64,000 bases of DNA, from the NCBI RefSeq assembly GCF_021462265.1, contig NZ_JAJONF010000047.1, positions 1-64,000 of the forward strand, written 5' to 3'. The translations under genes were made by a program, and so were the position numbers. Under the pieces are notes generated by a model, which did no database searches, was not told where the DNA came from, and was given only the letters and a program-made list of their open reading frames with translations. Within the stretch, counting starts at the first letter, position 1; every line of letters begins with the position of its first letter. Shown here one piece after another: positions 25,208 through 32,883 of the stretch. Origin of the DNA: Streptomyces shenzhenensis. Its GTDB lineage: Bacteria > Actinomycetota > Actinomycetes > Streptomycetales > Streptomycetaceae.

Positions 25208-27210
25208 CCGCGCGGCTCCCGGACGACGGCGACCTCGCCCGGCGCCACGGTGACCGTGCCGTCGGCCGGCTTGCCGGACAGCAGCTCCACCGAGCCGGCC
25301 GCGACCGGGAGTTCGGCGCCCTGGCCGGTGTGGTCGATCACGAACACGTAGTCCGCGTCCGCACCGCGCCGCACGGCGACCTCCACGCCCGCCGGGGCGG
25401 TGCGGCCCGCGGCCACGCCCGCCTCGGCGCGGATCCGGCCGAGCAGCCCCGCCAGGGTGTCCGCGTCGGGCAGCGTCGCCACGTACCAGGCGGTGCCCGC
25501 GCCGTACCCGTGCCGGGTCACCGCCGGTACCCCGGCCAGCGGCCCGTCGGCGTACGACGTCACCGCCTGCGCGCCCGCCGGCCGTACCCGCTCCGACCAG
25601 AGCGAGCCCTGGCCGCCCTCGCTCAGGGTCACGCGCTCGCCGGGCAGCAGCGGGAACAGCTCGTCCGTGGACACGCCCAGCAGTTCCCGGAAGGCCCCCG
25701 GATAACCGCCCAGCCGCACATGGCAGTTCTCGTCCACCGCGCCGCTGTGGAAGCCGATGGCGAGGGTGCCGCCGGCCTCGGCGAAGGCCGTCAGGTTCGC
25801 CGCGCCCGTGTCGTCCACCAGGTACAGGCTCGGGGCCAGCACCACCTTGTAGGCCGACAGATCCCCGTCCGGGCGGACGAAGTCCACCGCCACGCCGGCC
25901 CGCCACAGCGGCTCGTACCAGGCGCGGACGAGGTCCAGGTAGCGCAGCTCCCCGCTGGGCTGCGAGGGCAGCTCCACGGCCCAGCGGGCGTCCCAGTCCC
26001 AGACGACGGCCACCTCGGCGGTGCCGGTGCTGCCGCGCACCTCGGCGAGGGCCCGCAGATCGGCGCCCAGCCGCACGACGTCCCGCCAGATCTGGCTGTC
26101 GGTCCCGGCGTGCGGCAGCATCGCCGAGTGCCACTGCTCGGCACCCGCCTTCGCCGCCCGCCACTGGAAGTAGCAGATGCCGTCCGCGCCGCGCGCCACA
26201 TGGGCGAGCGCGTTGCGGCGCAGCTCGCCGGCGGTCTTCGCCCGGTTGACGGGCTGCCAGTTGACCGCGCCCGTCGAGTGTTCCATCAGCAGCCACGGCC
26301 CGCCCGCCAGCGACCGCATCACATCGCCGCTGAGCGCGATGTCGATCTGCGACTCGGGGTCGGCGGACATCAGGTAGTGGTCGTTGGCCACCACGTCCAG
26401 CTCCGGTGCCCACCGCCAGTAGTCGAGGGCGTCGAAGTTGTGCATCACCATGAAGTTGGTGGTGGCGGGGATGGCGGGGGCCGCCTGACGCAGGACGTCC
26501 CGCTCCGCCTTGTACAGCGACAGGAGTTCGTCCGAGCAGAACCGCCGCCAGTCCAGCTGGTGCGTCGGGTTGGGTACGGCGCCGGTCGCGCGGGGCGGCA
26601 GGATCTCGTCCCAGTCGTAGTACCACTGGCTCCAGAAGGTGGTGCCCCAGGCGTGGTTGAGGGCGGCCAGGTCGTCGGCGTACTTCGCCCGCAGCCAGCG
26701 GCGGAAGGACTCCGCGCTGGTGTCGCAGTAGCAGGCCGCGTTGTGGCAGCCGTACTCGTTGTGGACGTGCCACATCCTGACGGCCGGGTGGCTCGCGTAC
26801 CGGTCGGCGATCGCGCCCGCGATGCGCAGCGCGGCCTCGCGGTAGGCGGGGCTGCTCGGGCAGAACGTCTGGCGGCTGCCGTACGACAGCGCACGGCCGT
26901 CGTGGTCCACCGGGAGCGCCTCGGGGTGGGCGCGGAAGAACCAGGCCGGCGGGGCGGCCGTCGGGGTGGCGAGGTCGGCGGCGATGCCGTTCTCGTGCAG
27001 CAGGCCGAGGATCCGGTCCATCCGGGAGAAGTCGTAGACGCCCTCGGACGGCTCCAGCAGCGCCCACGAGAAGATGCCGACGCTGACCATGTTCACCCCC
27101 GCCTCGCGCATCAGGCGGACGTCCTCGGCCCACACCTCCTCGGGCCACTGTTCGGGGTTGTAGTCGCCGCCGTAGGCGATGCCGGGGACGGAGAGGGTGC
27201 GGTCGTTCAT
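25201..27210 (-). CDS. GH42 beta-galactosidase
   Basis: A 669-residue GH42 enzyme, the family's usual length. The barrel carries E152 in HNEYGCH (acid/base) and E310 in LLMEHSTG (nucleophile). C117, C155, C160 and C162 match the structural zinc site of GH42. Trimerisation and C-terminal beta domains follow. There is no signal peptide, so it should cleave imported beta-galactosides. The ATG at 27210 overlaps the stop of the upstream alpha-galactosidase gene (ATGA). It is the last gene of the minus-strand operon that begins with the binding protein at 31745. Confidence 0.94.
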   Translation of the reverse strand: MNDRTLSVPGIAYGGDYNPEQWPEEVWAEDVRLMREAGVNMVSVGIFSWALLEPSEGVYDFSRMDRILGLLHENGIAADLATPTAAPPAWFFRAHPEALPVDHDGRALSYGSRQTFCPSSPAYREAALRIAGAIADRYASHPAVRMWHVHNEYGCHNAACYCDTSAESFRRWLRAKYADDLAALNHAWGTTFWSQWYYDWDEILPPRATGAVPNPTHQLDWRRFCSDELLSLYKAERDVLRQAAPAIPATTNFMVMHNFDALDYWRWAPELDVVANDHYLMSADPESQIDIALSGDVMRSLAGGPWLLMEHSTGAVNWQPVNRAKTAGELRRNALAHVARGADGICYFQWRAAKAGAEQWHSAMLPHAGTDSQIWRDVVRLGADLRALAEVRGSTGTAEVAVVWDWDARWAVELPSQPSGELRYLDLVRAWYEPLWRAGVAVDFVRPDGDLSAYKVVLAPSLYLVDDTGAANLTAFAEAGGTLAIGFHSGAVDENCHVRLGGYPGAFRELLGVSTDELFPLLPGERVTLSEGGQGSLWSERVRPAGAQAVTSYADGPLAGVPAVTRHGYGAGTAWYVATLPDADTLAGLLGRIRAEAGVAAGRTAPAGVEVAVRRGADADYVFVIDHTGQGAELPVAAGSVELLSGKPADGTVTVAPGEVAVVREPRGQ

Positions 27211-28529
27211 CGGGTGGCTCCGGTAGCTTCGGTGAGAAGGCGGCGGGTCGTCTCCACGCCCCACTGGTCGAGGGAGAGCAGCCGGTCGCTGGAGGCGACC
27301 AGGCCGCCGACGGCCGCCACGTGCGCCGCCCAGCGCGCACGGGTCTCCACGGCCGGGCGGGCCATCAGGCAGTCCGGGTCGTTGACCCAGAGGCGGCCGT
27401 GCTGCCACTGGCGCGCGGCGCCGGTGAACTCGGCCGCGGCCTGGCCGGGCTGGCTGAAGTCACCGGCCTCGGGCCGGCGGTGCGGAGCCGTGTCCGGGCT
27501 GACCCGCATCGCGTCGAACAGGCCGGCGGAGGGCAGGACCGGCGCGCCGCAGCCCAGCAGGTAGGCGTCCGCGCCGATCGCCTCCCGGATCAGGCCGATG
27601 CCCTGCCGGTACGCCGTGAGCGCGTCCGCGCCGGAGTGCCGTACGCCGTCCATGGCGCCCGCGTAGAGGAAGTCGGTCTTGAAGTAGTCGTAGCCCTCGG
27701 CGCGCAGCGTCGTGAAGACGTCGGTGAGGTGGGCCGCGGCGGCCGGGTGGGTGGTGTCCAGGACGTACAGGCCGTGACCCCAGTTGCGGCCCGCGTGCAG
27801 CGGGTTGCCGTCGGCGTCGCGGACCAGCCAGTCCGGGTAGGTCTCGGCGAGCGCGCTCGCCGGGGCCACCAGGAACGGCGCCGTCCAGATGCCCGCCCGG
27901 CGGCCGTGGGCGCGGATGGCGTCCGCGGTGCCCCGCCGGGAGCGGAAACGGCCGGAGAGGGTCAGCCAGTCGCCCAGCGCGCTCTGGTAGCCGTCGTCGA
28001 TCTGCACCACGTCGACCGGCAGGTCGAGGGTGTCCATCGCCCGCAGGTTCTCGTGGATGTCGTCCTCGGTGACGGCCGTGAAGTACTCGTACCAGGAGCA
28101 CCAGACCGTCGGCGCCGGGCGGGGTGCCGGCAGCGCCAGGGCGCCGGCCCAGCCGGCCAGCACGGACTGGATGCCCGTGCCGGTCCACTCCTTGACCGGG
28201 CCGTCGGCCTCGACCTCCGCGACCCCGCCCGCGACGGTCAGCCGGATCGACGGCACCTCGTGCAGCGGGTCGGCCGCCGCCCAGAGCCGGACCGCGGAGC
28301 CGTCCCCCGGGTCGAGCGCCAGCAGGCCCTCGCCCTGGAAGGCACCGGCGGGCACCCGTCGGCCGGGGCGGTGACACACGGTCGCCCAGTTGTCGTTCGT
28401 CGGGCGGTACGGGGCCGCGCCGAGGGCGTAGGTGCCACTGGGCGACCAGGACTGCCAGCCCTCCTCGTGGACACGGGCGGTGCGCGTGTCCACGGCCACG
28501 GAGGCGACCGGGGTGAACGGGTTGTGCAC
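27207..28529 (-). CDS. GH36-type alpha-galactosidase
   Basis: A 440-residue glycoside hydrolase of the melibiase (GH36/clan D) type, shorter than the 687-residue GH36 enzyme at 13997 because the N-terminal sandwich is small. VWCSWYEYF opens the barrel, DVVQIDDGYQ follows, D286 in YFKTDFLYAG is the expected nucleophile and D346 in VSPDTAP the acid/base. No signal peptide is seen. I chose GTG 28529, which has AAAGAG 6 bases upstream; TTG 28544 is in frame but poorly supported. Encoded between the permeases and the GH42 enzyme, it should process the same imported galactoside, one with both alpha and beta linkages or a mixture. Confidence 0.85.
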   Translation of the reverse strand: MHNPFTPVASVAVDTRTARVHEEGWQSWSPSGTYALGAAPYRPTNDNWATVCHRPGRRVPAGAFQGEGLLALDPGDGSAVRLWAAADPLHEVPSIRLTVAGGVAEVEADGPVKEWTGTGIQSVLAGWAGALALPAPRPAPTVWCSWYEYFTAVTEDDIHENLRAMDTLDLPVDVVQIDDGYQSALGDWLTLSGRFRSRRGTADAIRAHGRRAGIWTAPFLVAPASALAETYPDWLVRDADGNPLHAGRNWGHGLYVLDTTHPAAAAHLTDVFTTLRAEGYDYFKTDFLYAGAMDGVRHSGADALTAYRQGIGLIREAIGADAYLLGCGAPVLPSAGLFDAMRVSPDTAPHRRPEAGDFSQPGQAAAEFTGAARQWQHGRLWVNDPDCLMARPAVETRARWAAHVAAVGGLVASSDRLLSLDQWGVETTRRLLTEATGATR

Positions 28530-28556
28530 GAGGTTCTCTTTCAAGGGGGGGCCGGA

Positions 28557-29444
28557 TCAGCCCTTTGCGGAGCCCAGGGTCAGACCGCTGACGAACTGCT
28601 TCTGGAGCGCGAAGTACACGAGCAGCGTCGGGATCGCGGTGAGCAGGGAACCGGCGGCGACCAGGTTCGGGTCGGTGAAGTACTGCCCGGAGAGGTTGTT
28701 CAGCGCCGAGGTGATCGGCATGTTCTCACCGGTCGAGATCAGCACCAGGGCCCAGAAGAAGTCGTTGTAGATCCAGATCGACAACAGGGTCGCCAGGGCC
28801 GCCATCGCCGGCTTGCACAGCGGCAGGGTGATCTGCCAGTACAGCCGCCACACCGAGGCGCCGTCCACCAGCGCGGCCTCGGTCAGTTCGTGCGGCAGCG
28901 AACGCATGTAGTTCGCCAGCACGAACGCGCAGAACCCGGACTGGAACGCCACATGGATCAGCACCAGGCCGAGCGCCGAGTCGTACAGCTTGCCGCTCGC
29001 GGTGATGCCCGGCAGGTTCGTCAGCAGGTACATCCGGTACAGCGGGGTGATGATGACCTGCTGCGGCAGCAGGTTGCCGGCCGTGAAGACCAGCAGCAGG
29101 AAGAGGTTGACCCGGAAGTCGAAACGGCTGACGTAGAACGCGACCATCGACGACAGGAACAGCGTGAGCAGCACGGCCGGGACCGCGATGACCAGCGTGT
29201 TCATGAAGTAGTGGGTCATGTCCGACTGCTCGAACGCGTTCGTGAAGTTGTCGAGGTTCAGCGTGTGCGGCCAGGACACGTAGCCGCGGTTGCTGGTCTC
29301 GCTGTACGGGCGCAGCGCCGAGAAGATCGCCCACAGCAGCGGGGCGAGCCACGCCAGGGCCGTGCCGGCCAGGAACACGTGCAGCAGGACACGGGCCGGG
29401 CGGATCGGGGTGCGCTGCTCGGGCAGCGCGCTCACGGTGCTCAT
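28557..29444 (-). CDS. ABC sugar transporter permease, MalG type
   Basis: A 295-residue permease with six predicted membrane spans and the EAA loop ELTEAALVDGASVWRLYWQITLP. The ATG at 29444 overlaps the MalF-type partner's stop. It is the second channel subunit of the galactoside II importer. No ATPase is encoded in the operon; a shared one elsewhere is likely. Confidence 0.93.
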   Translation of the reverse strand: MSTVSALPEQRTPIRPARVLLHVFLAGTALAWLAPLLWAIFSALRPYSETSNRGYVSWPHTLNLDNFTNAFEQSDMTHYFMNTLVIAVPAVLLTLFLSSMVAFYVSRFDFRVNLFLLLVFTAGNLLPQQVIITPLYRMYLLTNLPGITASGKLYDSALGLVLIHVAFQSGFCAFVLANYMRSLPHELTEAALVDGASVWRLYWQITLPLCKPAMAALATLLSIWIYNDFFWALVLISTGENMPITSALNNLSGQYFTDPNLVAAGSLLTAIPTLLVYFALQKQFVSGLTLGSAKG

Positions 29445-30421
29445 GCGCTCCGCTCCTTCCGGAAGGTCGCGATCAGGTACGGGATGATCACGATCAGGGA
29501 GATGAACAGCAGCACCACCGCGATCGCCGAGCCGTAACCGATACGGCTGGACTCGCCGATGATGTTGTTGGTCACCAGGATGGAGAGCAACTCGGTGCCC
29601 TGGGCGCCCTTGTTGAAGACGAAGACCAGGTCGAAGGCGCGCAGCGCCTCGATGATGGTCACGACCAGGACGATGGTGTTGGTCGGCCGCAGCGTCGGGA
29701 AGATGACGTTCTTGAACGTCTGCCACTCGTTGGCGCCGTCGAGGGCCGAGGCCTCCCGCAGTGACGGGTCCACGCTCTTCAGGCCGGCCAGGTACAGGAT
29801 CATCATGTAGCCGGTGTGCCGCCAGGACGCGGCGACCAGGACCGCCCACAGGTTGAGGTTCGGATCACCGATCCAGTCGATGTAGTGGCCCGGCTTGTTG
29901 GCACCGATGAGGCTGTTGATCAGGCCCGTGTCCGGGTTGTAGATCAGCTGCCAGACGAACCCGATGCACGCCAGGGAGATGACGACCGGGAGGAAGAACG
30001 CCGTCTGGTAGACCCGGCTGAACCTGATCTTCTTGTCCAGCTGCACGGCCAGGAACAGGCCGAACGGGGTCGGGATCAGGATGAGCACCACGAACCAGAT
30101 GACGTTGTGCTCGACCGCCGGCCAGAACTGCGGGTTGTCGGTGAAGAGTTGCTTGAAGTTGTCCAGCCCGACCCACTTGATGGAGTCGAAGCCGATGCCG
30201 TCCCAGGAGGTGAAGGCGAGGAGGATCGAGGCCAGGGCGGTCACCCAGACCAGGAGTACGTGCAAGACCGTGGGCACGCCCGCCATGAAGGCGAGCGTGA
30301 TCCGGTCACGGCGGGTCAGCAGGCGCCGGTGGCCCCGCTGGATCCGCTTCTTCTCGGACGCGCGCCCAGGAGGCGGCACGGCGGCCGCCTCCTGGGACTT
30401 CGTGGTCGTGTCAGTCGTCAC
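29441..30421 (-). CDS. ABC sugar transporter permease, MalF type
   Basis: A 326-residue permease with six predicted spans, a basic N-terminus (KKRIQRGHRRLLTRRDR) and the EAA loop REASALDGANEWQTFKNVIFP. The start is GTG 30421, 10 bp after the binding-protein stop. It pairs with the MalG-type protein encoded next on the minus strand. Confidence 0.92.
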   Translation of the reverse strand: MTTDTTTKSQEAAAVPPPGRASEKKRIQRGHRRLLTRRDRITLAFMAGVPTVLHVLLVWVTALASILLAFTSWDGIGFDSIKWVGLDNFKQLFTDNPQFWPAVEHNVIWFVVLILIPTPFGLFLAVQLDKKIRFSRVYQTAFFLPVVISLACIGFVWQLIYNPDTGLINSLIGANKPGHYIDWIGDPNLNLWAVLVAASWRHTGYMMILYLAGLKSVDPSLREASALDGANEWQTFKNVIFPTLRPTNTIVLVVTIIEALRAFDLVFVFNKGAQGTELLSILVTNNIIGESSRIGYGSAIAVVLLFISLIVIIPYLIATFRKERSA

Positions 30422-30431
30422 TTCAGCAGGC

Positions 30432-31745
30432 TCACTCGGACGCGAAGATCGTCTTCTTCTGGCGCTCGATGGACGAGAGCTGGCTGTCGATCCCCTTCGG
30501 GTTCTGCAGGAACTTCTGCAGACCGGGCTGCATCACCGTGGAGGTGAAGTCGGGCCGGGAGTCGCGGTCCATGAACTGGGTGAGGCTCTTGGCGCCGCCG
30601 ATCATGTCGAACGCCTTCTTCTGCAGCGCCGAGTAGGCCGAGGTGGAGGCCTGGCTGGAGGCGGCCACCACGCTCGGGTCGCCCTTGAGGTAGAGCTCCT
30701 CGGCCGCCGGGCTGCCCAGGTACTCGAGGAGCTTGACGACACCGGCGTGGTTCTTCGGGGACTTGGAGACCATGAAGCCGTCGGTGGGCGCCTCCACGGT
30801 GTCCTGGCCGTACGCGGAGTTGATCTCCGGGAAGGCGAAGAAGTCCAGGTCGTCCAGGTCGGCCTTGTTGGTGAACTGCTGGGCCACGAAGGTGCCCAGC
30901 AGGTACATGCCGGCCTTCTTCGACACCAGCGTCTGGGCGGCGTCCTGCCAGGTGCGGCCCATGAAGCCGTCCTGGTGGTAGGGGAGCAGCTCGGCCCAGT
31001 GGTCGAAGACGGCCTTGACCTTGGCGTCGGTCCAGGCGGCCTTGCCCGCCATCAGCTCGACGTGGAAGTCGTAACCGTTGAGGCGGAAGTTGATCTGGTC
31101 GAAGGTGCCCATGGCCGGCCAGGCGTCCTTGTCACCGAAGGCGATCGGGACCAGGCCGTCCTTCTTCATCTGCTTGCACAGGGCGACCAGCTGGTCCCAG
31201 GTGGTGGGGACCGTGTAGCCGTGCTGCTGGAAGACGCTCTTGCGGTAGAAGATCGCCCAGGGGTACGTGGTCATCGGCACGAAGTAGTACTTGCCGTCCG
31301 CGCCCTTGCTGAGCTTCTTCATCGCGTCGGGGAAGTTCGCCCCGATCTTCTCCCACACGTCGTCGATCGGGGAGGCCAGGCCCTTCTGCGCGAAGAACTG
31401 CATCCGGTAGCCGGCGAACCACTTGAACGCGTCGTCCGGGGTGCCCTGCAGATACGAGTTGATCTGCTCCTGGAAGGTGTTGTGGTCCTTCGTGTTCACC
31501 TTGGCGGTGATGCCGGACTGCTTCTGGAAGGCCGCGTACACAGCCGCGTACGCCTTCTTCGGCACGGCGTCCGAGTCGTTGGAGCCGACACTGACGGTCT
31601 TGGGGTCCGACGAGCTGCCGCTGCCGCCGCAGGCGGACAGCAGGGGTATGCCGGCGCCCGCGAGGAGGGCGGCCGAACCGGCACCGCGCAGAACGTTACG
31701 GCGGCTCGGACCCGGCAGGTGAAGACCGGACGGGGAGATGCGCAT
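30432..31745 (-). CDS. ABC sugar transporter, substrate-binding lipoprotein
   Basis: A 437-residue family-1 solute-binding protein. The N-terminus has a twin-arginine motif (SRRNVLRG) and a lipobox (LLSAC), followed by a glycine/serine linker, so it is a Tat lipoprotein on the outer face of the membrane. The ATG at 31745 follows CAGGAG. It is the first gene of the operon with two permeases, an alpha-galactosidase and a beta-galactosidase, so a galactose-containing oligosaccharide is the likely ligand. A clear promoter lies upstream. Confidence 0.92.
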   Translation of the reverse strand: MRISPSGLHLPGPSRRNVLRGAGSAALLAGAGIPLLSACGGSGSSSDPKTVSVGSNDSDAVPKKAYAAVYAAFQKQSGITAKVNTKDHNTFQEQINSYLQGTPDDAFKWFAGYRMQFFAQKGLASPIDDVWEKIGANFPDAMKKLSKGADGKYYFVPMTTYPWAIFYRKSVFQQHGYTVPTTWDQLVALCKQMKKDGLVPIAFGDKDAWPAMGTFDQINFRLNGYDFHVELMAGKAAWTDAKVKAVFDHWAELLPYHQDGFMGRTWQDAAQTLVSKKAGMYLLGTFVAQQFTNKADLDDLDFFAFPEINSAYGQDTVEAPTDGFMVSKSPKNHAGVVKLLEYLGSPAAEELYLKGDPSVVAASSQASTSAYSALQKKAFDMIGGAKSLTQFMDRDSRPDFTSTVMQPGLQKFLQNPKGIDSQLSSIERQKKTIFASE

Positions 31746-31844
31746 GGCGGCTCCTGAGGAACAGGGTTCGGCAAGGGGAAGAGTTGATCTTCGAAAGGTC
31801 CCGAAACCGATCAGAAACCAACTCGGCCGAACATCGTGGGCGCA

Positions 31845-31874
31845 ATAACAGCCGGTTGTCCTCTCATGAGTCAA
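31845..31874 (-). promoter_or_regulatory. promoter of galactoside II operon
   Basis: On the minus strand TTGACT (31874-31869) and TGTTAT (31850-31845) are separated by 18 bp, a good vegetative-type promoter. It lies 100 bp upstream of the binding-protein start. GAAAC-type direct repeats follow within the leader and could bind a regulator. Confidence 0.6.
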
Positions 31875-31931
31875 TAGCCTGCGTCTCTCTCGCCCGTCTC
31901 TTGCCCGAAACGTAATCGACATGGTTGCCTG

Positions 31932-31952
31932 CCGGTTTGTTGAACAAACCGG
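31932..31952. promoter_or_regulatory. perfect 10-bp-arm palindrome
   Basis: CCGGTTTGTT (31932-31941) and AACAAACCGG (31943-31952) form a perfect inverted repeat around one G. It is upstream of the galactoside II promoter and downstream of the GntR gene. The tight 1-bp centre would make a poor hairpin, so it looks like an operator for a dimeric regulator of the LacI or GntR kind. Which protein binds is not known. Confidence 0.55.
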
Positions 31953-31959
31953 TACGACG

Positions 31960-31991
31960 GAGCCCCCACCGGACAAACTCTGTGGGGGCTC
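31960..31991 (-). terminator. hairpin after GntR gene
   Basis: GAGCCCCCAC (31960-31969) pairs perfectly with GTGGGGGCTC (31982-31991) around a 12-base loop. It is 75 bp past the GntR stop on the minus strand and probably ends the iolD-gntR transcript. Confidence 0.65.
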
Positions 31992-32065
31992 GTGTGCGGG
32001 CGTGTTGGTTTCGGGAGCCGGGACCAGCGGTCAAACCCGCTGCGGCCTGCCCGGCACGGCATGCG

Positions 32066-32851
32066 CTACGGCCGTACGAGCAGCTGGAAGTCGAACGCGT
32101 ACCGGGACGCCCGGTAGACGTGGCTGCCGTACTCCACCGCCCGTCCGGTGTCGTCGTAGGCCGTGCGCTGCATGGTGAGCAGGGCGGCGCCCTCCTGCTC
32201 GTCGAGCCGGCCGGCCTCCTCGGCGCCGGCGCTGCGGGCGCCCACCGTCTGCCGGGCACTGTGCAGGGTGATGCCGGCCGTGCGCAGCATCCGGTACAGG
32301 CCGGTCGACTCCAACCGCTCGGTGTCGAGTTCGAGCAGGGCCGCCGGCAGGTAGTTGCACAGGAACGCCACCGGCTGGCCGTGCGTGCAGCGCAGCCGCT
32401 CCAGGACGGCCACCTCCGCGCCCTCCGCGATCCCGAGCGCGGCGGCCACCTCGGCGGTCGCCGGGATCCGCTCGTTGCGCAGCACCCGGGTGGTCGGGCC
32501 CTGCCCGGCCGACTCCAGGTCGTCGTAGAGACTGCTCAGCTCCAGCGGCCGCTTGACCTGGCTGTGCACCACCTGGGTGCCCACGCCCCGGCGGCGGACC
32601 AGGAGTCCCTTGTCGACAAGGGACTGGATGGCCTGGCGGACCGTGGGCCTGGACAGGCCGAGCCGCACCGACAGGTCGATCTCGTTGCCCAGGAGGTTGC
32701 CCGGGGCAAGGACACCGTGCTCTATGGCCTCTTCCAGCTGCCGGGCGAGCTGGTAGTAGAGCGGAACCGGACTGCCGCGGTCCAGGGCGAAGTCCAGGGC
32801 GTCGAGTGCCGAGGCGGTCGTGGTGCGGGCGGAACCACCGGTACGGGCCAC
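32066..32851 (-). CDS. GntR/HutC family regulator
   Basis: A 261-residue GntR-type regulator. The winged helix-turn-helix is at about residues 30-100 (PLYYQLARQLEEAIEHG, then LSRPTVRQAIQSLVDKGLL), and a UTRA ligand domain follows (VLERLRC, FLCNYLPAALL, LYRMLRTAG, YGSHVYRASRYAF). GTG 32851 has the strong ribosome site GGAAGGAGG; the frame extends further but without similarity. It lies 32 bp after iolD and is probably co-transcribed. GntR regulators control inositol genes in other actinobacteria, so this is a candidate iol regulator; it might equally act on the galactoside II operon next to it. Confidence 0.9.
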   Translation of the reverse strand: MARTGGSARTTTASALDALDFALDRGSPVPLYYQLARQLEEAIEHGVLAPGNLLGNEIDLSVRLGLSRPTVRQAIQSLVDKGLLVRRRGVGTQVVHSQVKRPLELSSLYDDLESAGQGPTTRVLRNERIPATAEVAAALGIAEGAEVAVLERLRCTHGQPVAFLCNYLPAALLELDTERLESTGLYRMLRTAGITLHSARQTVGARSAGAEEAGRLDEQEGAALLTMQRTAYDDTGRAVEYGSHVYRASRYAFDFQLLVRP

Positions 32852-32883
32852 CGGGACACCTCCTTCCGTGGGGGGCGGGGGAA

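Larger units (their letters stand above)
31746..32065. other. regulatory gap between galactoside II operon and GntR gene
   Basis: 320 bp with no gene. It holds the minus-strand promoter, direct GAAAC-type repeats (CCGAAACCGATCAGAAACC around 31801-31819), a long perfect palindrome and a terminator hairpin, listed separately. Confidence 0.7.
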
